Shown: positions 1-7,991 of the stretch, one piece after another | Layout of the letters: each line of letters begins with the position of its first letter | How positions within the stretch are numbered: the first letter of the stretch is position 1 | From: Flavobacteriales bacterium | GTDB lineage: Bacteria; Bacteroidota; Bacteroidia; Flavobacteriales; Flavobacteriaceae | NCBI GenBank assembly: GCA_011524915.1 | Contig: WTJH01000161.1 | Span: 1 to 32,669 of the forward strand | Length of the DNA: 32,669 nucleotides | Direction: 5' to 3' | Translations under genes and position numbers: made by a program | Notes under the pieces: generated by a model | What the model saw: only the letters and a program-made list of their open reading frames with translations | The model's database searches: none | What the model was told of the DNA's origin: nothing

Positions 1-1326
1 ATACAGGGTTATGTTATTAAATATTGAATCTGCAAAAAGAAAAACATCCTGCAGCACCACTGCGACAGATTTCCGCAAGGAAGAAAGCTCATAGTCCCGT
101 ATAGAAACTCCGTCTACTTGGATATCACCAGCGTCGAATTCATAAAATCGAGAGATGAGATTGACAATGGTCGATTTTCCGGCCCCTGTAGCCCCCACGA
201 TCGCTACCGTTTGTCCTGCAGGGATCTCTAACGAAAGTTCTTCTAAAACGGGTTCTCCAGGGATATAAGAAAAGGCAACCTGATTTAATCGTACATGACC
301 TTCCAACTGATCTGCTGGAACCTTCCCTTTATTTTCGATGGCTGCGTCTGTTTCTAAAATTCCAAAAATCCGTTCGGCAGCTACCATTCCCATTTGTAGG
401 GTATTGAACTTATCAGCAATATGACGCAAGGGACGGAAAAGCATTTGAGACAATTGGATAAACAGGAATATGGTTCCTAAAGAAACCGATCCACCCGCAA
501 TAACATTCAGTCCGCCATACCAAACCAAAAGTCCTGTCGTTACCGATGAAGCGAGTTCCGCTACAGGAAAAAATATAGAGTTGAACCAAACCGTTTTAAG
601 CCAAGCCTTTTTATGCTTTTCGTTGATGGCAATAAAATTCTGCTGTTCGATACGTTCGCGATGAAACAGTTGTACCACCTTGATCCCACTAATCCGCTCT
701 TGAACAAATGAATTGAGATTCGCCACTTGTTTTCGAACATCCTCAAAGGCGGACTTCATAGATTTTTGAAACAATCGAGTTGCATACAGGAGAAAAGGAA
801 GTACAGAAAAGACAATAGCCGCCAAAATCCAATTCATCCAAATCATTACCCCTGCTACAAGTCCCATTTTTAGGAAGTCGGCTATAATCATAAATAGCCC
901 TTGAGAAAATATACTGGCGATGGTTTCAATATCGTTAACCGTCCGGGTCACCAATCGACCCACGGCAGAGCGGTCGAAATAGGCAAGCTTGAAGTTTATG
1001 ATTTTTTCAAATAAGCTGATTCGCAAATCCTTGATGACTTTTTGCCCCAACCAATTGGCAAAAAATACAAACAAGAACTGAAGCAACACTTCTAAGAGCA
1101 AGGTTCCCAACATCAACCCCACAAAGAGCTGCATACCGTTAAAATCCTTTTGACGGATGTAATCATCTACCGTAATCTTCAGTAAATATGGAGTAAGGGT
1201 AGAAACAACCGAAAGTAAAATGGCCGTAAACATCACCCCATAATAGGTTGCTTTATAGGGTTTAACGTAAACCATCAGTTTACGGTAAAGTTCTTGATCG
1301 AAAATTTTTCCTTTGGTTTTAGCCAT
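1..1326 (-). CDS. ABC exporter half-transporter (MsbA/multidrug-like), 3' end cut by window edge
   Basis: This is an integral inner-membrane exporter with a fused transmembrane domain and ATPase; the substrate cannot be told (lipid or drug are the usual ones for the class). Reading from ATG at 1326, the frame stays open for 442 codons to base 1. The first ~330 residues are hydrophobic and of the ABC type 1 exporter kind. Walker A (GATGAGKST) lies near residue 380, and the Q-loop (VLQDVFLF) is about 20 codons from the left edge. The signature, Walker B and H-loop lie outside the window; full-length relatives have roughly 580-600 residues, so about three quarters is present. The start overlaps the truA stop by 8 nt (ATGGCTAA), so the two are probably co-transcribed and translationally coupled. 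Domain assignment is firm; a subfamily name would be a guess. Confidence 0.93.
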   Translation of the reverse strand, partial: MAKTKGKIFDQELYRKLMVYVKPYKATYYGVMFTAILLSVVSTLTPYLLKITVDDYIRQKDFNGMQLFVGLMLGTLLLEVLLQFLFVFFANWLGQKVIKDLRISLFEKIINFKLAYFDRSAVGRLVTRTVNDIETIASIFSQGLFMIIADFLKMGLVAGVMIWMNWILAAIVFSVLPFLLYATRLFQKSMKSAFEDVRKQVANLNSFVQERISGIKVVQLFHRERIEQQNFIAINEKHKKAWLKTVWFNSIFFPVAELASSVTTGLLVWYGGLNVIAGGSVSLGTIFLFIQLSQMLFRPLRHIADKFNTLQMGMVAAERIFGILETDAAIENKGKVPADQLEGHVRLNQVAFSYIPGEPVLEELSLEIPAGQTVAIVGATGAGKSTIVNLISRFYEFDAGDIQVDGVSIRDYELSSLRKSVAVVLQDVFLFADSIFNNITLY

Positions 1327-2074
1327 GATGTAAATATACAGATTCAGGGTATTCGATATGGGTTAAAAACAAACCTTCCCCGGGAACCGAATAGCCGGCT
1401 TTGCTTCTATCCTTACTGGCTACAATAGTCTTCAGGTCTTCTAGTTCAATTTTTCCCATCCCTAACTCCAGCAGTGTCCCGACAATCGCGCGAACCATGT
1501 TTCGCAAAAAACGATTGGCCTGAATGGTAAACACCAGCTCATTGGAATGTTCTTCCCATAGGGTCTTATATATGTTGCAGCGGAAGTGGGTTACATCGCT
1601 ATGGGCTTTAGCAAAACATTCAAAATCTTCAAAAGTTTCTAAAAGTTGAGCTCCGGCCCGCATTTTCTCAAGGTCTAAAGGAGCAGAAAGATGATAAAAC
1701 AATCCGGGCTTAAAAGGATCTTTTTGAGGGCATATATGATATTGATAGGTTCTTGAGCGAGCATCAAAACGCGCATGGGCATCTGCTCGAACCTGATGCA
1801 ATTGATGGACAAGGATGGGTACCTTGAGATACCTATTCAATTGATAGACTAGGTTGGCTGCTCTTTCAGTTTCCAAGTCCGCATCGAAATGAGCCATCAT
1901 CATTCGGGCATGAACTCCCGTATCTGTTCTGCCAGCGCCCACTAGAGCAATGGGCTCTCGAAGTAGGGTCGACAGGGCTTCCTCAAGGGCCTCTTGAACG
2001 CTATAGGCATTGGGCTGAATTTGCCAACCGTGAAAAGCTCCGCCATTGTATGAAAACTCAAGAAAGTATCGCAA
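1319..2074 (-). CDS. truA: tRNA pseudouridine(38-40) synthase TruA
   Basis: TruA isomerises uridines 38-40 in the anticodon arm of many tRNAs, in the cytoplasm. The 251-residue product has the family's N-terminal substrate-binding start (MRYFLEFSYNG, HGWQ), the catalytic-aspartate motif GAGRTDTGVHA with Asp51, and the C-terminal RNA-binding part (ANRFLRNMVRAIVGTLLELG). Length is normal. The start codon is TTG (2072-2074). No ATG or GTG lies in frame nearby, the protein lines up with the family from exactly this residue, and a TATCTTTG -7 element ends 19 nt upstream. It is the first gene of a two-gene unit with the ABC exporter, which it overlaps by 8 nt, and is divergent from the YfcE-type phosphoesterase. 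Confidence 0.96.
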   Translation of the reverse strand: MRYFLEFSYNGGAFHGWQIQPNAYSVQEALEEALSTLLREPIALVGAGRTDTGVHARMMMAHFDADLETERAANLVYQLNRYLKVPILVHQLHQVRADAHARFDARSRTYQYHICPQKDPFKPGLFYHLSAPLDLEKMRAGAQLLETFEDFECFAKAHSDVTHFRCNIYKTLWEEHSNELVFTIQANRFLRNMVRAIVGTLLELGMGKIELEDLKTIVASKDRSKAGYSVPGEGLFLTHIEYPESVYLHHG

Positions 2075-2093
2075 TTTGTTTTGTATTGATGTA

Positions 2094-2101
2094 CAAAGAT
2101 A
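2094..2101 (-). promoter_or_regulatory. -7 element of the truA promoter (TATCTTTG)
   Basis: On the minus strand the octamer TATCTTTG matches the Bacteroidota -7 consensus TAnnTTTG. It sits 19 nt before the TTG start of truA, giving a leader of about 15 nt. A TTTG lies upstream (minus strand, 2115-2118), but the 13-nt gap is shorter than the usual 17-23, so only the -7 box is convincing. Confidence 0.5.
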
Positions 2102-2127
2102 TTTGATTTGTAGTCAAATCTTAAAGC

Positions 2128-2646
2128 ATGTCAAAAGAAGTCACTCGAATCATCTTACTCTCGGATACCCACGGATTTCTGGACGATTCGCTGCTTCAAA
2201 AATTAGCTTGGGCCGATGAAGTATGGCATGCTGGAGATATTGGAGGACTGGAAGTAAGCGATCGGATAGAAAAAATCAAACCCCTACGAGCTGTTTATGG
2301 GAACATCGATGATGCACAGCTGCGAATGCAACACCCGCTGAATCAAGTTTTCTATTGTCAGCAGATCAAAGTAGTTATCAGTCATATTGCTGGTTATCCT
2401 GGACGTTATAACAAACGAATACAGGAGCTACTCGAAGTAGAAAAACCGCAACTGTTTATTTGCGGGCATTCGCATATCCTTAAAGTGATGAAAGATCCCA
2501 AAAGAGGACATTTACACATGAACCCGGGGGCAGCTGGTATATATGGATTTCATCAGATCAGAACCCTGCTAAGATTTGAAATTTGTGGAAAAACGATCCA
2601 AAATTTAGAGGTCATGGAACTGGGTAAACGCGGACAATTATCGTAG
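2128..2646 (+). CDS. YfcE/MJ0936-type metallophosphoesterase
   Basis: This is a calcineurin-like phosphoesterase of the small YfcE family: soluble, two-metal enzymes active on phosphodiester model substrates, with the physiological substrate usually unknown. All metal-site motifs of the fold are present in order: SDTHG (Asp13, His15), GDIGG (Asp37), GNID, SHIAG (His of motif IV) and GHSH. At 172 residues it has the usual single-domain length. It is transcribed divergently from truA. Its last 9 nt overlap the convergent 3' end of the small membrane-protein gene. No start ambiguity: the ATG at 2128 precedes the first beta strand. Family is firm, biological role not. Confidence 0.9.
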   Translation: MSKEVTRIILLSDTHGFLDDSLLQKLAWADEVWHAGDIGGLEVSDRIEKIKPLRAVYGNIDDAQLRMQHPLNQVFYCQQIKVVISHIAGYPGRYNKRIQELLEVEKPQLFICGHSHILKVMKDPKRGHLHMNPGAAGIYGFHQIRTLLRFEICGKTIQNLEVMELGKRGQLS

Positions 2647-2991
2647 TCTATTGGCGTTTCTTAAAAGCTGTTGATCTCTTTTGATCAAACGAAGTGCTAC
2701 AAGCATACTCAGGAATTGAGCAGCACTCAAGACGAATTCCAATGATATTTTGTTGGGAAAATTACCAAGCCAGAGGAAGTATCCGGGGATGGACACAAGA
2801 GAAACAAGAAACAAAATTCTCAAAAGCAGCCCTTGTATATGCATCCGTTTATAGACGATGAGTACGGCCAGCCCCCCGAGGGCTTGCCCCAAAAACAGGG
2901 AGAACCAAAAAGCCTGATCAGCCCAATAAGCCCCTAAAAAACCTAGGGTGAGGATCAGCAAAATAAAAACAGATTGCAAACGAAAAATCAT
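2638..2991 (-). CDS. Small four-helix membrane protein, DUF4293-like
   Basis: Unknown function. I place the start at ATG 2991 (117 residues, MIFRLQSVFILL...); the frame is open 15 codons further (to 3036), but those residues lack family character. The product is almost entirely hydrophobic with about four membrane spans and a basic C-terminus (KRDQQLLRNANRLR). The start MIxRxQSVxxLL and the position directly beside rho recall DUF4293 proteins of Bacteroidota; that is from memory and was not searched. It is divergent from rho (129 nt between starts) and its stop overlaps the phosphoesterase stop by 9 nt in tail-to-tail arrangement. Confident as a gene, moderate on family. Confidence 0.72.
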   Translation of the reverse strand: MIFRLQSVFILLILTLGFLGAYWADQAFWFSLFLGQALGGLAVLIVYKRMHIQGLLLRILFLVSLVSIPGYFLWLGNFPNKISLEFVLSAAQFLSMLVALRLIKRDQQLLRNANRLR

Positions 2992-3120
2992 AAGTCTGGT
3001 TTTGGGATGTAAAACTACAGTAATTGCGATTAGCATTTAAAATTAATTTGTATCATTGTACAACTTCTTAGGACGACCCCTATAATCTCACAACCTTAAT
3101 TTCAAAAAAATAAGCATTTC

Positions 3121-4716
3121 ATGTTCGAAATTGCAGACCTTAAAAGCAAAAAGCTTCCTGAACTTCAAGAAATCGCCAAACAAATTGGTGTCAAACGAGT
3201 TACAGGATTAAAAAAAATGGACCTGATCTATCAAATTATCGATCAGGCTGCAAGTCAACCCTCAGCGGTTTCAAACGCCCCAAAAACAGAAGCGGAAACG
3301 GCTCCAAAAGCCGAACAAAATCCGTCTACTGCTAAAGCTGGAGCGTCTAAGAAAAAACGCAATCGCGTTGGGGACTCCCCAGCTCAAGAATCCAAAGAAT
3401 CAGAGGCAGCTCCCCAGAAAGCAGAAAAAGGCAAAAAACCCCATACAGAACACTCGGGAAAAGAAGGTGGAAATCCACGGAAGCACGAGAATCAACAGCA
3501 AGGGCATAAAAAACACAAGAACAAAAAACAATTCAATAAAAATCAAGAGGTCAATCACAACCGAGACAACCGCAACCGTTATCGGGAACCTGATTTTGAA
3601 TTTGAAGGCATCATACAAACAGAAGGAGTATTAGAAATTATGCCCGAAGGCTACGGTTTTCTTCGTTCTTCGGACTACAACTACCTATCCTCCCCAGATG
3701 ATGTTTATGTTTCACAGTCGCAAATACGCTTGTTTGGCCTGAAAACAGGGGATACTGTCCTGGGGACCGTTCGTCCTCCAAAAGAAGGAGAAAAGTACTT
3801 TCCACTGATCAAAGTGGACCGTATGAATGGTCTTGAACCCAAAGTGGTTCGTGACCGTGTTTCTTTTGAACACTTAACCCCCCTTTTCCCTCAGGAAAAA
3901 TTTAAATTGGCGGAAAACCAAAGCACGATCTCCACACGAATTATCGACCTCTTCTCCCCTATTGGGAAAGGCCAGCGAGGCATGATTGTTTCCCAACCCA
4001 AAACCGGGAAAACCATGCTTTTGAAAGACATCGCTAATGCAATTGCTGCCAACCACCCAGAAGTTTATCAGTTGATTTTACTGATCGATGAGCGTCCTGA
4101 GGAAGTGACAGATATGCAACGCAATGTAGCTGGTGAAGTGGTAGCTTCTACTTTCGATGAGCCGGCAGACAGACATGTAAAGGTGGCCAATATCGTCTTA
4201 GAAAAAGCTAAACGCTTGGTAGAATGTGGTCATGATGTGGTTATTCTTTTGGATTCTATCACTCGATTGGCACGTGCCTACAATACCGTTCAACCCGCTT
4301 CAGGTAAGATTTTAAGTGGAGGTGTGGATGCCAATGCCTTACACAAACCCAAGCGCTTCTTCGGTGCTGCCCGTAATATTGAAGGGGGCGGATCCCTTTC
4401 CATCATTGCTACAGCCCTGACCGAAACCGGTTCCAAGATGGACGAAGTGATTTTTGAAGAATTTAAAGGAACGGGGAATATGGAATTACAATTGGACAGA
4501 AGAATTGCCAATCGCCGTATTTTCCCTGCAATCGACCTGATTTCGTCCAGTACCCGAAGAGATGATCTTTTATTGGATGAAAACACCATTCAACGCATGT
4601 GGATCATGCGGAAATACTTGGCGGATATGAATCCTGTAGAAGCGATGGAGTTTATCAACGATCGATTCAAACAAACCCGCAACAACGAAGAGTTTTTGAT
4701 TTCGATGAATTCTTAA
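3121..4716 (+). CDS. rho: Transcription termination factor Rho, with long N-terminal insertion
   Basis: Rho is the hexameric RNA-dependent ATPase that terminates transcription. The 531-residue product (E. coli Rho 419) has the helical N-terminal Rho domain (residues ~1-45), a ~110-residue Lys/Glu/Asn/Gln/His-rich insertion (~46-155) with no fold signal, a cold-shock RNA-binding domain (~160-240), and the RecA-like ATPase. P-loop [11 protein letters not shown] is near residues 292-302, Walker B ([16 protein letters not shown]) near 373-388, and the Q-loop SGGVDANAL follows. Insertions at this site are known in Bacteroidota and Actinobacteria and add RNA contacts or self-association; that role here is inference. 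Monocistronic by context, closed by a hairpin at 4739-4770. Confidence 0.97.
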   Translation: MFEIADLKSKKLPELQEIAKQIGVKRVTGLKKMDLIYQIIDQAASQPSAVSNAPKTEAETAPKAEQNPSTAKAGASKKKRNRVGDSPAQESKESEAAPQKAEKGKKPHTEHSGKEGGNPRKHENQQQGHKKHKNKKQFNKNQEVNHNRDNRNRYREPDFEFEGIIQTEGVLEIMPEGYGFLRSSDYNYLSSPDDVYVSQSQIRLFGLKTGDTVLGTVRPPKEGEKYFPLIKVDRMNGLEPKVVRDRVSFEHLTPLFPQEKFKLAENQSTISTRIIDLFSPIGKGQRGMIVSQPKTGKTMLLKDIANAIAANHPEVYQLILLIDERPEEVTDMQRNVAGEVVASTFDEPADRHVKVANIVLEKAKRLVECGHDVVILLDSITRLARAYNTVQPASGKILSGGVDANALHKPKRFFGAARNIEGGGSLSIIATALTETGSKMDEVIFEEFKGTGNMELQLDRRIANRRIFPAIDLISSSTRRDDLLLDENTIQRMWIMRKYLADMNPVEAMEFINDRFKQTRNNEEFLISMNS

Positions 4717-4738
4717 TCGAATATCGAAAGAGTCCTCC

Positions 4739-4770
4739 AAAAAAAAAGCTTCCCGAGGGAAGCTTTTTTT
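4739..4770. terminator. Bidirectional intrinsic terminator between rho and rpsT
   Basis: A near-perfect inverted repeat: AAAAAAAGCTTCCC (4741-4754), GA loop, then GGGAAGCTTTTTTT (4757-4770). The A run on one side and T run on the other make it work for rho (plus) and rpsT (minus), whose stops face each other across it. Confidence 0.9.
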
Positions 4771-4786
4771 ATGGGGTCATCTAAGA

Positions 4787-5038
4787 TTATAAAGCGCTTA
4801 CGTGCTTAGCTAACTTAGACTTTAGGTTGGCTGCCTTGTTGGCGTGGATGATGTTGCGCTTAGCGAGTTTATCAACCAAGGAAACAACTTGTGGGAAAAG
4901 TGTTTCAGCTTCCTTCTTGTCAGTCAACCCTCGAAGTTTGCGGATCGCATTTCGAGTTGTTTTGTGTTGGAAACGGTTGCGAAGACGTTTACGGTCGTTC
5001 GAACGGATTCTTTTTAATGCAGATTTATGATTTGCCAT
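4787..5038 (-). CDS. rpsT: 30S ribosomal protein S20
   Basis: S20 is a primary 16S rRNA-binding protein of the small subunit. The 83-residue product is strongly basic with the typical start [18 protein letters not shown] and the internal family motif [13 protein letters not shown] near the end. It lies 16 nt downstream of tRNA-Glu on the same strand. The only good promoter seen upstream is the one before the tRNA, so S20 may be made from a tRNA-mRNA transcript freed by tRNA processing (inference). It ends at the shared hairpin with rho. Confidence 0.97.
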   Translation of the reverse strand: MANHKSALKRIRSNDRKRLRNRFQHKTTRNAIRKLRGLTDKKEAETLFPQVVSLVDKLAKRNIIHANKAANLKSKLAKHVSAL

Positions 5039-5054
5039 GCTCTATTTTATATAG

Positions 5055-5126
5055 TAGCCCGTAGGGGAATCGAACCCCTCTTTCCAGGATGAAAACCTGG
5101 CGTCCTAACCGATAGACGAACGGGCC
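5055..5126 (-). tRNA. tRNA-Glu (anticodon UUC)
   Basis: The minus strand folds as a full cloverleaf. The acceptor GGCCCGT pairs with ACGGGCT (one G-U pair), discriminator A. The anticodon arm is CCAGG-TTTTCAT-CCTGG with anticodon TTC, and the T arm is GAGGGGTTCGATTCCCCTA. It is 72 nt without the CCA end, which is not encoded. A promoter sits just upstream (5142-5172). Confidence 0.97.
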
Positions 5127-5141
5127 TTATTTTTGCGTTGG

Positions 5142-5172
5142 CAAATGTAATCCGAAAAAAATAAATATCCAA
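5142..5172 (-). promoter_or_regulatory. Promoter of tRNA-Glu (and probably rpsT)
   Basis: On the minus strand, TTG (5170-5172), 20 nt, TACATTTG (5142-5149) fits the Bacteroidota consensus TTG-N17..23-TAnnTTTG. The spacer is T-rich. Transcription should begin about 10 nt before the mature tRNA 5' end. Confidence 0.7.
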
Positions 5173-5206
5173 CCAAAAATGTCAATGAGATGTAAATTTT
5201 TAATCC

Positions 5207-6685
5207 CTAGTAAGCTTTAGCGAAAAGTACGCGACCACTAGAGGGCTTTCCGCTAAACACACAAGCTCCTGCTTCTTCCCTCTGGTTCAAGGGGATACAA
5301 CGAATGGTAGCCTTGGTTTGCTCTTTGATTTTTTGTTCCGTCTCTTCAGAACCATCCCAATGGGCAGAAATAAATCCACCTTTATTTTTTAAAACTTCCT
5401 TGAATTCATCGAACGAATCCACTTCTGTAATATGCTCTTCACGGAAATTTTTTGCTTTTTGATACAACTCCTGCTGAATTTCGTCCAAAAGCTTGGGCAA
5501 AAGATCTTCTAAAGCGTTGATTTCAACAAATTGTTTGGTTTTGGTATCCCGTCTGGCCAGCTCCACCTGATTTTTTTCCATGTCCTTGGGACCTATAGCC
5601 AAACGAATGGGTACTCCTTTAAGCTCATATTCATTGAACTTAAATCCAGGTTTAAAATTATCGCGATCATCAAACTTTACTCGAAGTCCCAGTTGTAGGA
5701 GTTGAGCTTTGATCTTCTCGGCATAGGCACACACAGCTGCGTACTGCTCTTCGCCCTTGTAGATGGGGACAATGACCACTTGTATGGGAGCTAGATTGGG
5801 CGGTAACACCAATCCCTGATCATCGGAATGTGTCATGATTAAGGCTCCCATCAATCGAGTAGAAACACCCCATGAGGTTGCCCATACATATTCTAAGCCC
5901 CCTTCTTTGGTTGCGTATTTAACATCAAAGGCTTTTGCAAAGTTTTGTCCAAGAAAGTGAGAAGTTCCCGCTTGAAGGGCTTTCCCATCTTGCATAAGTG
6001 CTTCAATACAAAAGGTCTCCTCTGCCCCAGCAAATCGTTCAGAAGCCGATTTAAGCCCTTGAATGACTGGGATGGCCATAAAATTCTCTACAAAATCGGC
6101 ATATACCTGATTCATTTGTTTGGCTTCTGCCAAGGCTTCTTTTCGGGTTTCGTGGGCCGTATGTCCTTCTTGCCACAAAAATTCGGCCGTGCGAAGAAAC
6201 AATCGGGTACGCATCTCCCAGCGTACCACATTGGCCCACTGGTTGAGCAGTATCGGAAGGTCTCTATAGGACTGGATCCAATTTTTATAGGTATTCCAGA
6301 TGATGGCTTCACTGGTGGGCCGAACCACCAACTCCTCCTCCAAACGAGCTTTGGGGTCCACCTGTAATTTTCCAGGCTGATCGGGGTCATTGGTGAGTCT
6401 ATAGTGTGTCACAACGGCACATTCTTTAGCAAAACCTTCCGCATTTTTTTCTTCAGCCTCAAAAAGACTTTTCGGAACAAAAAGGGGGAAGTATGCATTC
6501 TGATGTCCTGTTTCTTTAAACATTTGATCCAATTCGGCTTGCATTTTTTCCCAAATAGCATAACCGTAGGGCTTGATGACCATACATCCACGAACGGCAG
6601 AAGTTTCTGCTAAATCGGCAGATACCACCAGTTCGTTATACCATTTGGAGTAGTCTTGAGCGCGGGGAGTGAGTTTTTTCGCCAT
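5207..6685 (-). CDS. proS: Prolyl-tRNA synthetase, archaeal/eukaryal-type short form
   Basis: Charges tRNA-Pro with proline. The 492-residue product (start at ATG 6685, [16 protein letters not shown]) is the short class without the bacterial editing insertion. Class II motif 2 is seen as [26 protein letters not shown], split by residue number around 140-165, and motif 3 near [10 protein letters not shown]. The anticodon-binding domain follows, then a C-terminal domain with a terminal tyrosine (FAKAY), which in this subclass reaches into the active site. The frame runs 15 codons further upstream (to 6730), but those residues are not family-like. A -7-like octamer (6728-6735) lies in that stretch, supporting the shorter start. 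Upstream of tRNA-Glu on the same strand, but with no clear terminator between. Confidence 0.96.
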   Translation of the reverse strand: MAKKLTPRAQDYSKWYNELVVSADLAETSAVRGCMVIKPYGYAIWEKMQAELDQMFKETGHQNAYFPLFVPKSLFEAEEKNAEGFAKECAVVTHYRLTNDPDQPGKLQVDPKARLEEELVVRPTSEAIIWNTYKNWIQSYRDLPILLNQWANVVRWEMRTRLFLRTAEFLWQEGHTAHETRKEALAEAKQMNQVYADFVENFMAIPVIQGLKSASERFAGAEETFCIEALMQDGKALQAGTSHFLGQNFAKAFDVKYATKEGGLEYVWATSWGVSTRLMGALIMTHSDDQGLVLPPNLAPIQVVIVPIYKGEEQYAAVCAYAEKIKAQLLQLGLRVKFDDRDNFKPGFKFNEYELKGVPIRLAIGPKDMEKNQVELARRDTKTKQFVEINALEDLLPKLLDEIQQELYQKAKNFREEHITEVDSFDEFKEVLKNKGGFISAHWDGSEETEQKIKEQTKATIRCIPLNQREEAGACVFSGKPSSGRVLFAKAY

Positions 6686-6727
6686 GAAAAATATTTTGGC
6701 ATAACTTTTGCCATTAATTAAGTGATA

Positions 6728-6735
6728 CAAAACTA
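6728..6735 (-). promoter_or_regulatory. Possible -7 element for proS (TAGTTTTG)
   Basis: The minus-strand octamer TAGTTTTG fits TAnnTTTG and would give a leader of about 35-40 nt to ATG 6685. No TTG lies at the proper distance upstream, so it is weaker than the other promoters. Confidence 0.35.
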
Positions 6736-6768
6736 AATGTTTCCGTTGAACTACTAAAGAGATTCCAA

Positions 6769-7959
6769 ATGAAGAAAAAGCATTTTTTAGCGCCCCTGTT
6801 AGTTGCTGGGATATTGACGATTGTTGGTTGTGGTTCTTTTCAAGGAATCAGCTACTACTCTGCCGACGGAATTTACAACCCGGAAGGGAATTATGTTGCC
6901 CCTACGACAGAGGTGGTCATACAAGACAACAACACTCAGTATTATAAAAATTACTTTAGAGATGCTGGACGCGAGTTTTCGGACTATAGCGGTCAATCGA
7001 CAGAGACCTTTACGGATGTCGACAACTATGTAACCGATACTCAAAATCCACAAAGAAGTCAACAAATGTGGGGATCCAACCCCTCCAAAACAAACGTATA
7101 TATCTTCAATAACCCCAATGCGTGGGCTTTTAGTGCCTATCGTCCGTTTGGATTTGTAGATCCATGGTTGTGGAACGATTTTTACTATGGTCCTGGAGCT
7201 CTCAACTACCGTTTTGGGGGCTGGGGCAATCGTTTTTCCTATTGGAACAGGGGCTTTTATGACCCCTTTTACAGCCCTTGGGATCCGATCAACCGATGGG
7301 GTTGGGGCTGGGGTTCTCACCCACACCGCTATTGGGACCGATACAATCGGTATTATGGCTTTTATGGAGTGCCGAACTATGATTACAGACAGGATCGGAA
7401 TCAAAGACGCTCCTACAGTCGTGTCAACAGCAACCGTGGAGAACGAACCCAAACCAATACCCGAAGATCCTCTGCAGCTCTTGGTTCTCTCGGCGGGGAT
7501 CCTGTAGAAGTTCCCCGATTGACCAGGCGTTCCAATACCAGCCGTGTGGGGACCTATTATGGTCGTGTTCGAGGCGGGACTAATTCTAGTGGAAATTCCG
7601 AAGGGGTAATCAAAAGCCGTGCGGCCGCCAACCAAAGTGTAAGCCCAAAACAAACAGTACGGCAACGCTCCTATAACAGTGGACTTTCGCGTGCCCAACA
7701 GCAATATTTGAATCGTAAAATTCAATCGGATATCGATCGTTCGAGTAATGGACGCAGCCGAAGACCCTCGGCTCCTTCCACATCGAATCAGTCGAGTTCC
7801 AGACGTTCGTATAACAATTCTAATTTCTCCTCCAGTAATAGTTCCTCTGGCCGATCGCGCTCCACCTACAGCAGTGGTAGTTCCAGCAGCCGAAGGAGTT
7901 CTGGCAGTCCTTCCAGAGGCAGCAGTACGGCTGGTCGGTCCCGAAGTGGCGGAAGATAG
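6769..7959 (+). CDS. Predicted lipoprotein with aromatic/Gly/Arg-rich core and Ser/Arg-rich tail
   Basis: Function unknown. The 396-residue product starts with a lipoprotein signal ([11 protein letters not shown]..., lipobox IVGC, Cys21). A ~100-residue acidic/polar part follows. Residues ~120-205 are extremely rich in Trp, Tyr, Phe, Gly and Asn (for example [14 protein letters not shown]). From ~205 to the end it is Arg/Ser/Asn/Gln/Gly-rich and strongly basic, the last ~60 residues being almost only Ser, Arg, Gly and Asn. No enzyme motif is visible. Only 32 nt separate its stop from the OmpP1/FadL gene, so the two are likely an operon and may act together at the outer membrane. I recall proteins like this beside proS in other flavobacteria, some misnamed 'vitellogenin'; not checked. 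Real gene because of the signal, lipobox and spacing. Confidence 0.82.
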   Translation: MKKKHFLAPLLVAGILTIVGCGSFQGISYYSADGIYNPEGNYVAPTTEVVIQDNNTQYYKNYFRDAGREFSDYSGQSTETFTDVDNYVTDTQNPQRSQQMWGSNPSKTNVYIFNNPNAWAFSAYRPFGFVDPWLWNDFYYGPGALNYRFGGWGNRFSYWNRGFYDPFYSPWDPINRWGWGWGSHPHRYWDRYNRYYGFYGVPNYDYRQDRNQRRSYSRVNSNRGERTQTNTRRSSAALGSLGGDPVEVPRLTRRSNTSRVGTYYGRVRGGTNSSGNSEGVIKSRAAANQSVSPKQTVRQRSYNSGLSRAQQQYLNRKIQSDIDRSSNGRSRRPSAPSTSNQSSSRRSYNNSNFSSSNSSSGRSRSTYSSGSSSSRRSSGSPSRGSSTAGRSRSGGR

Positions 7960-7991
7960 AATTGATTGTACATCTAATCCCTAAACATTCT

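Noticed and set aside
5945-6591. Several open frames opposite or out of frame with proS
   Set aside because: They are antisense or frame-shifted shadows of a well-conserved synthetase gene and show no domain of their own.
6799-7725. A 308-codon open frame on the minus strand, antisense to the aromatic-rich lipoprotein gene
   Set aside because: The plus-strand gene has a signal peptide, lipobox and operon spacing. Its biased codons (Arg/Ser/Asn/Tyr/Gly) leave few stops on the opposite strand, and the antisense product has no domain or promoter.
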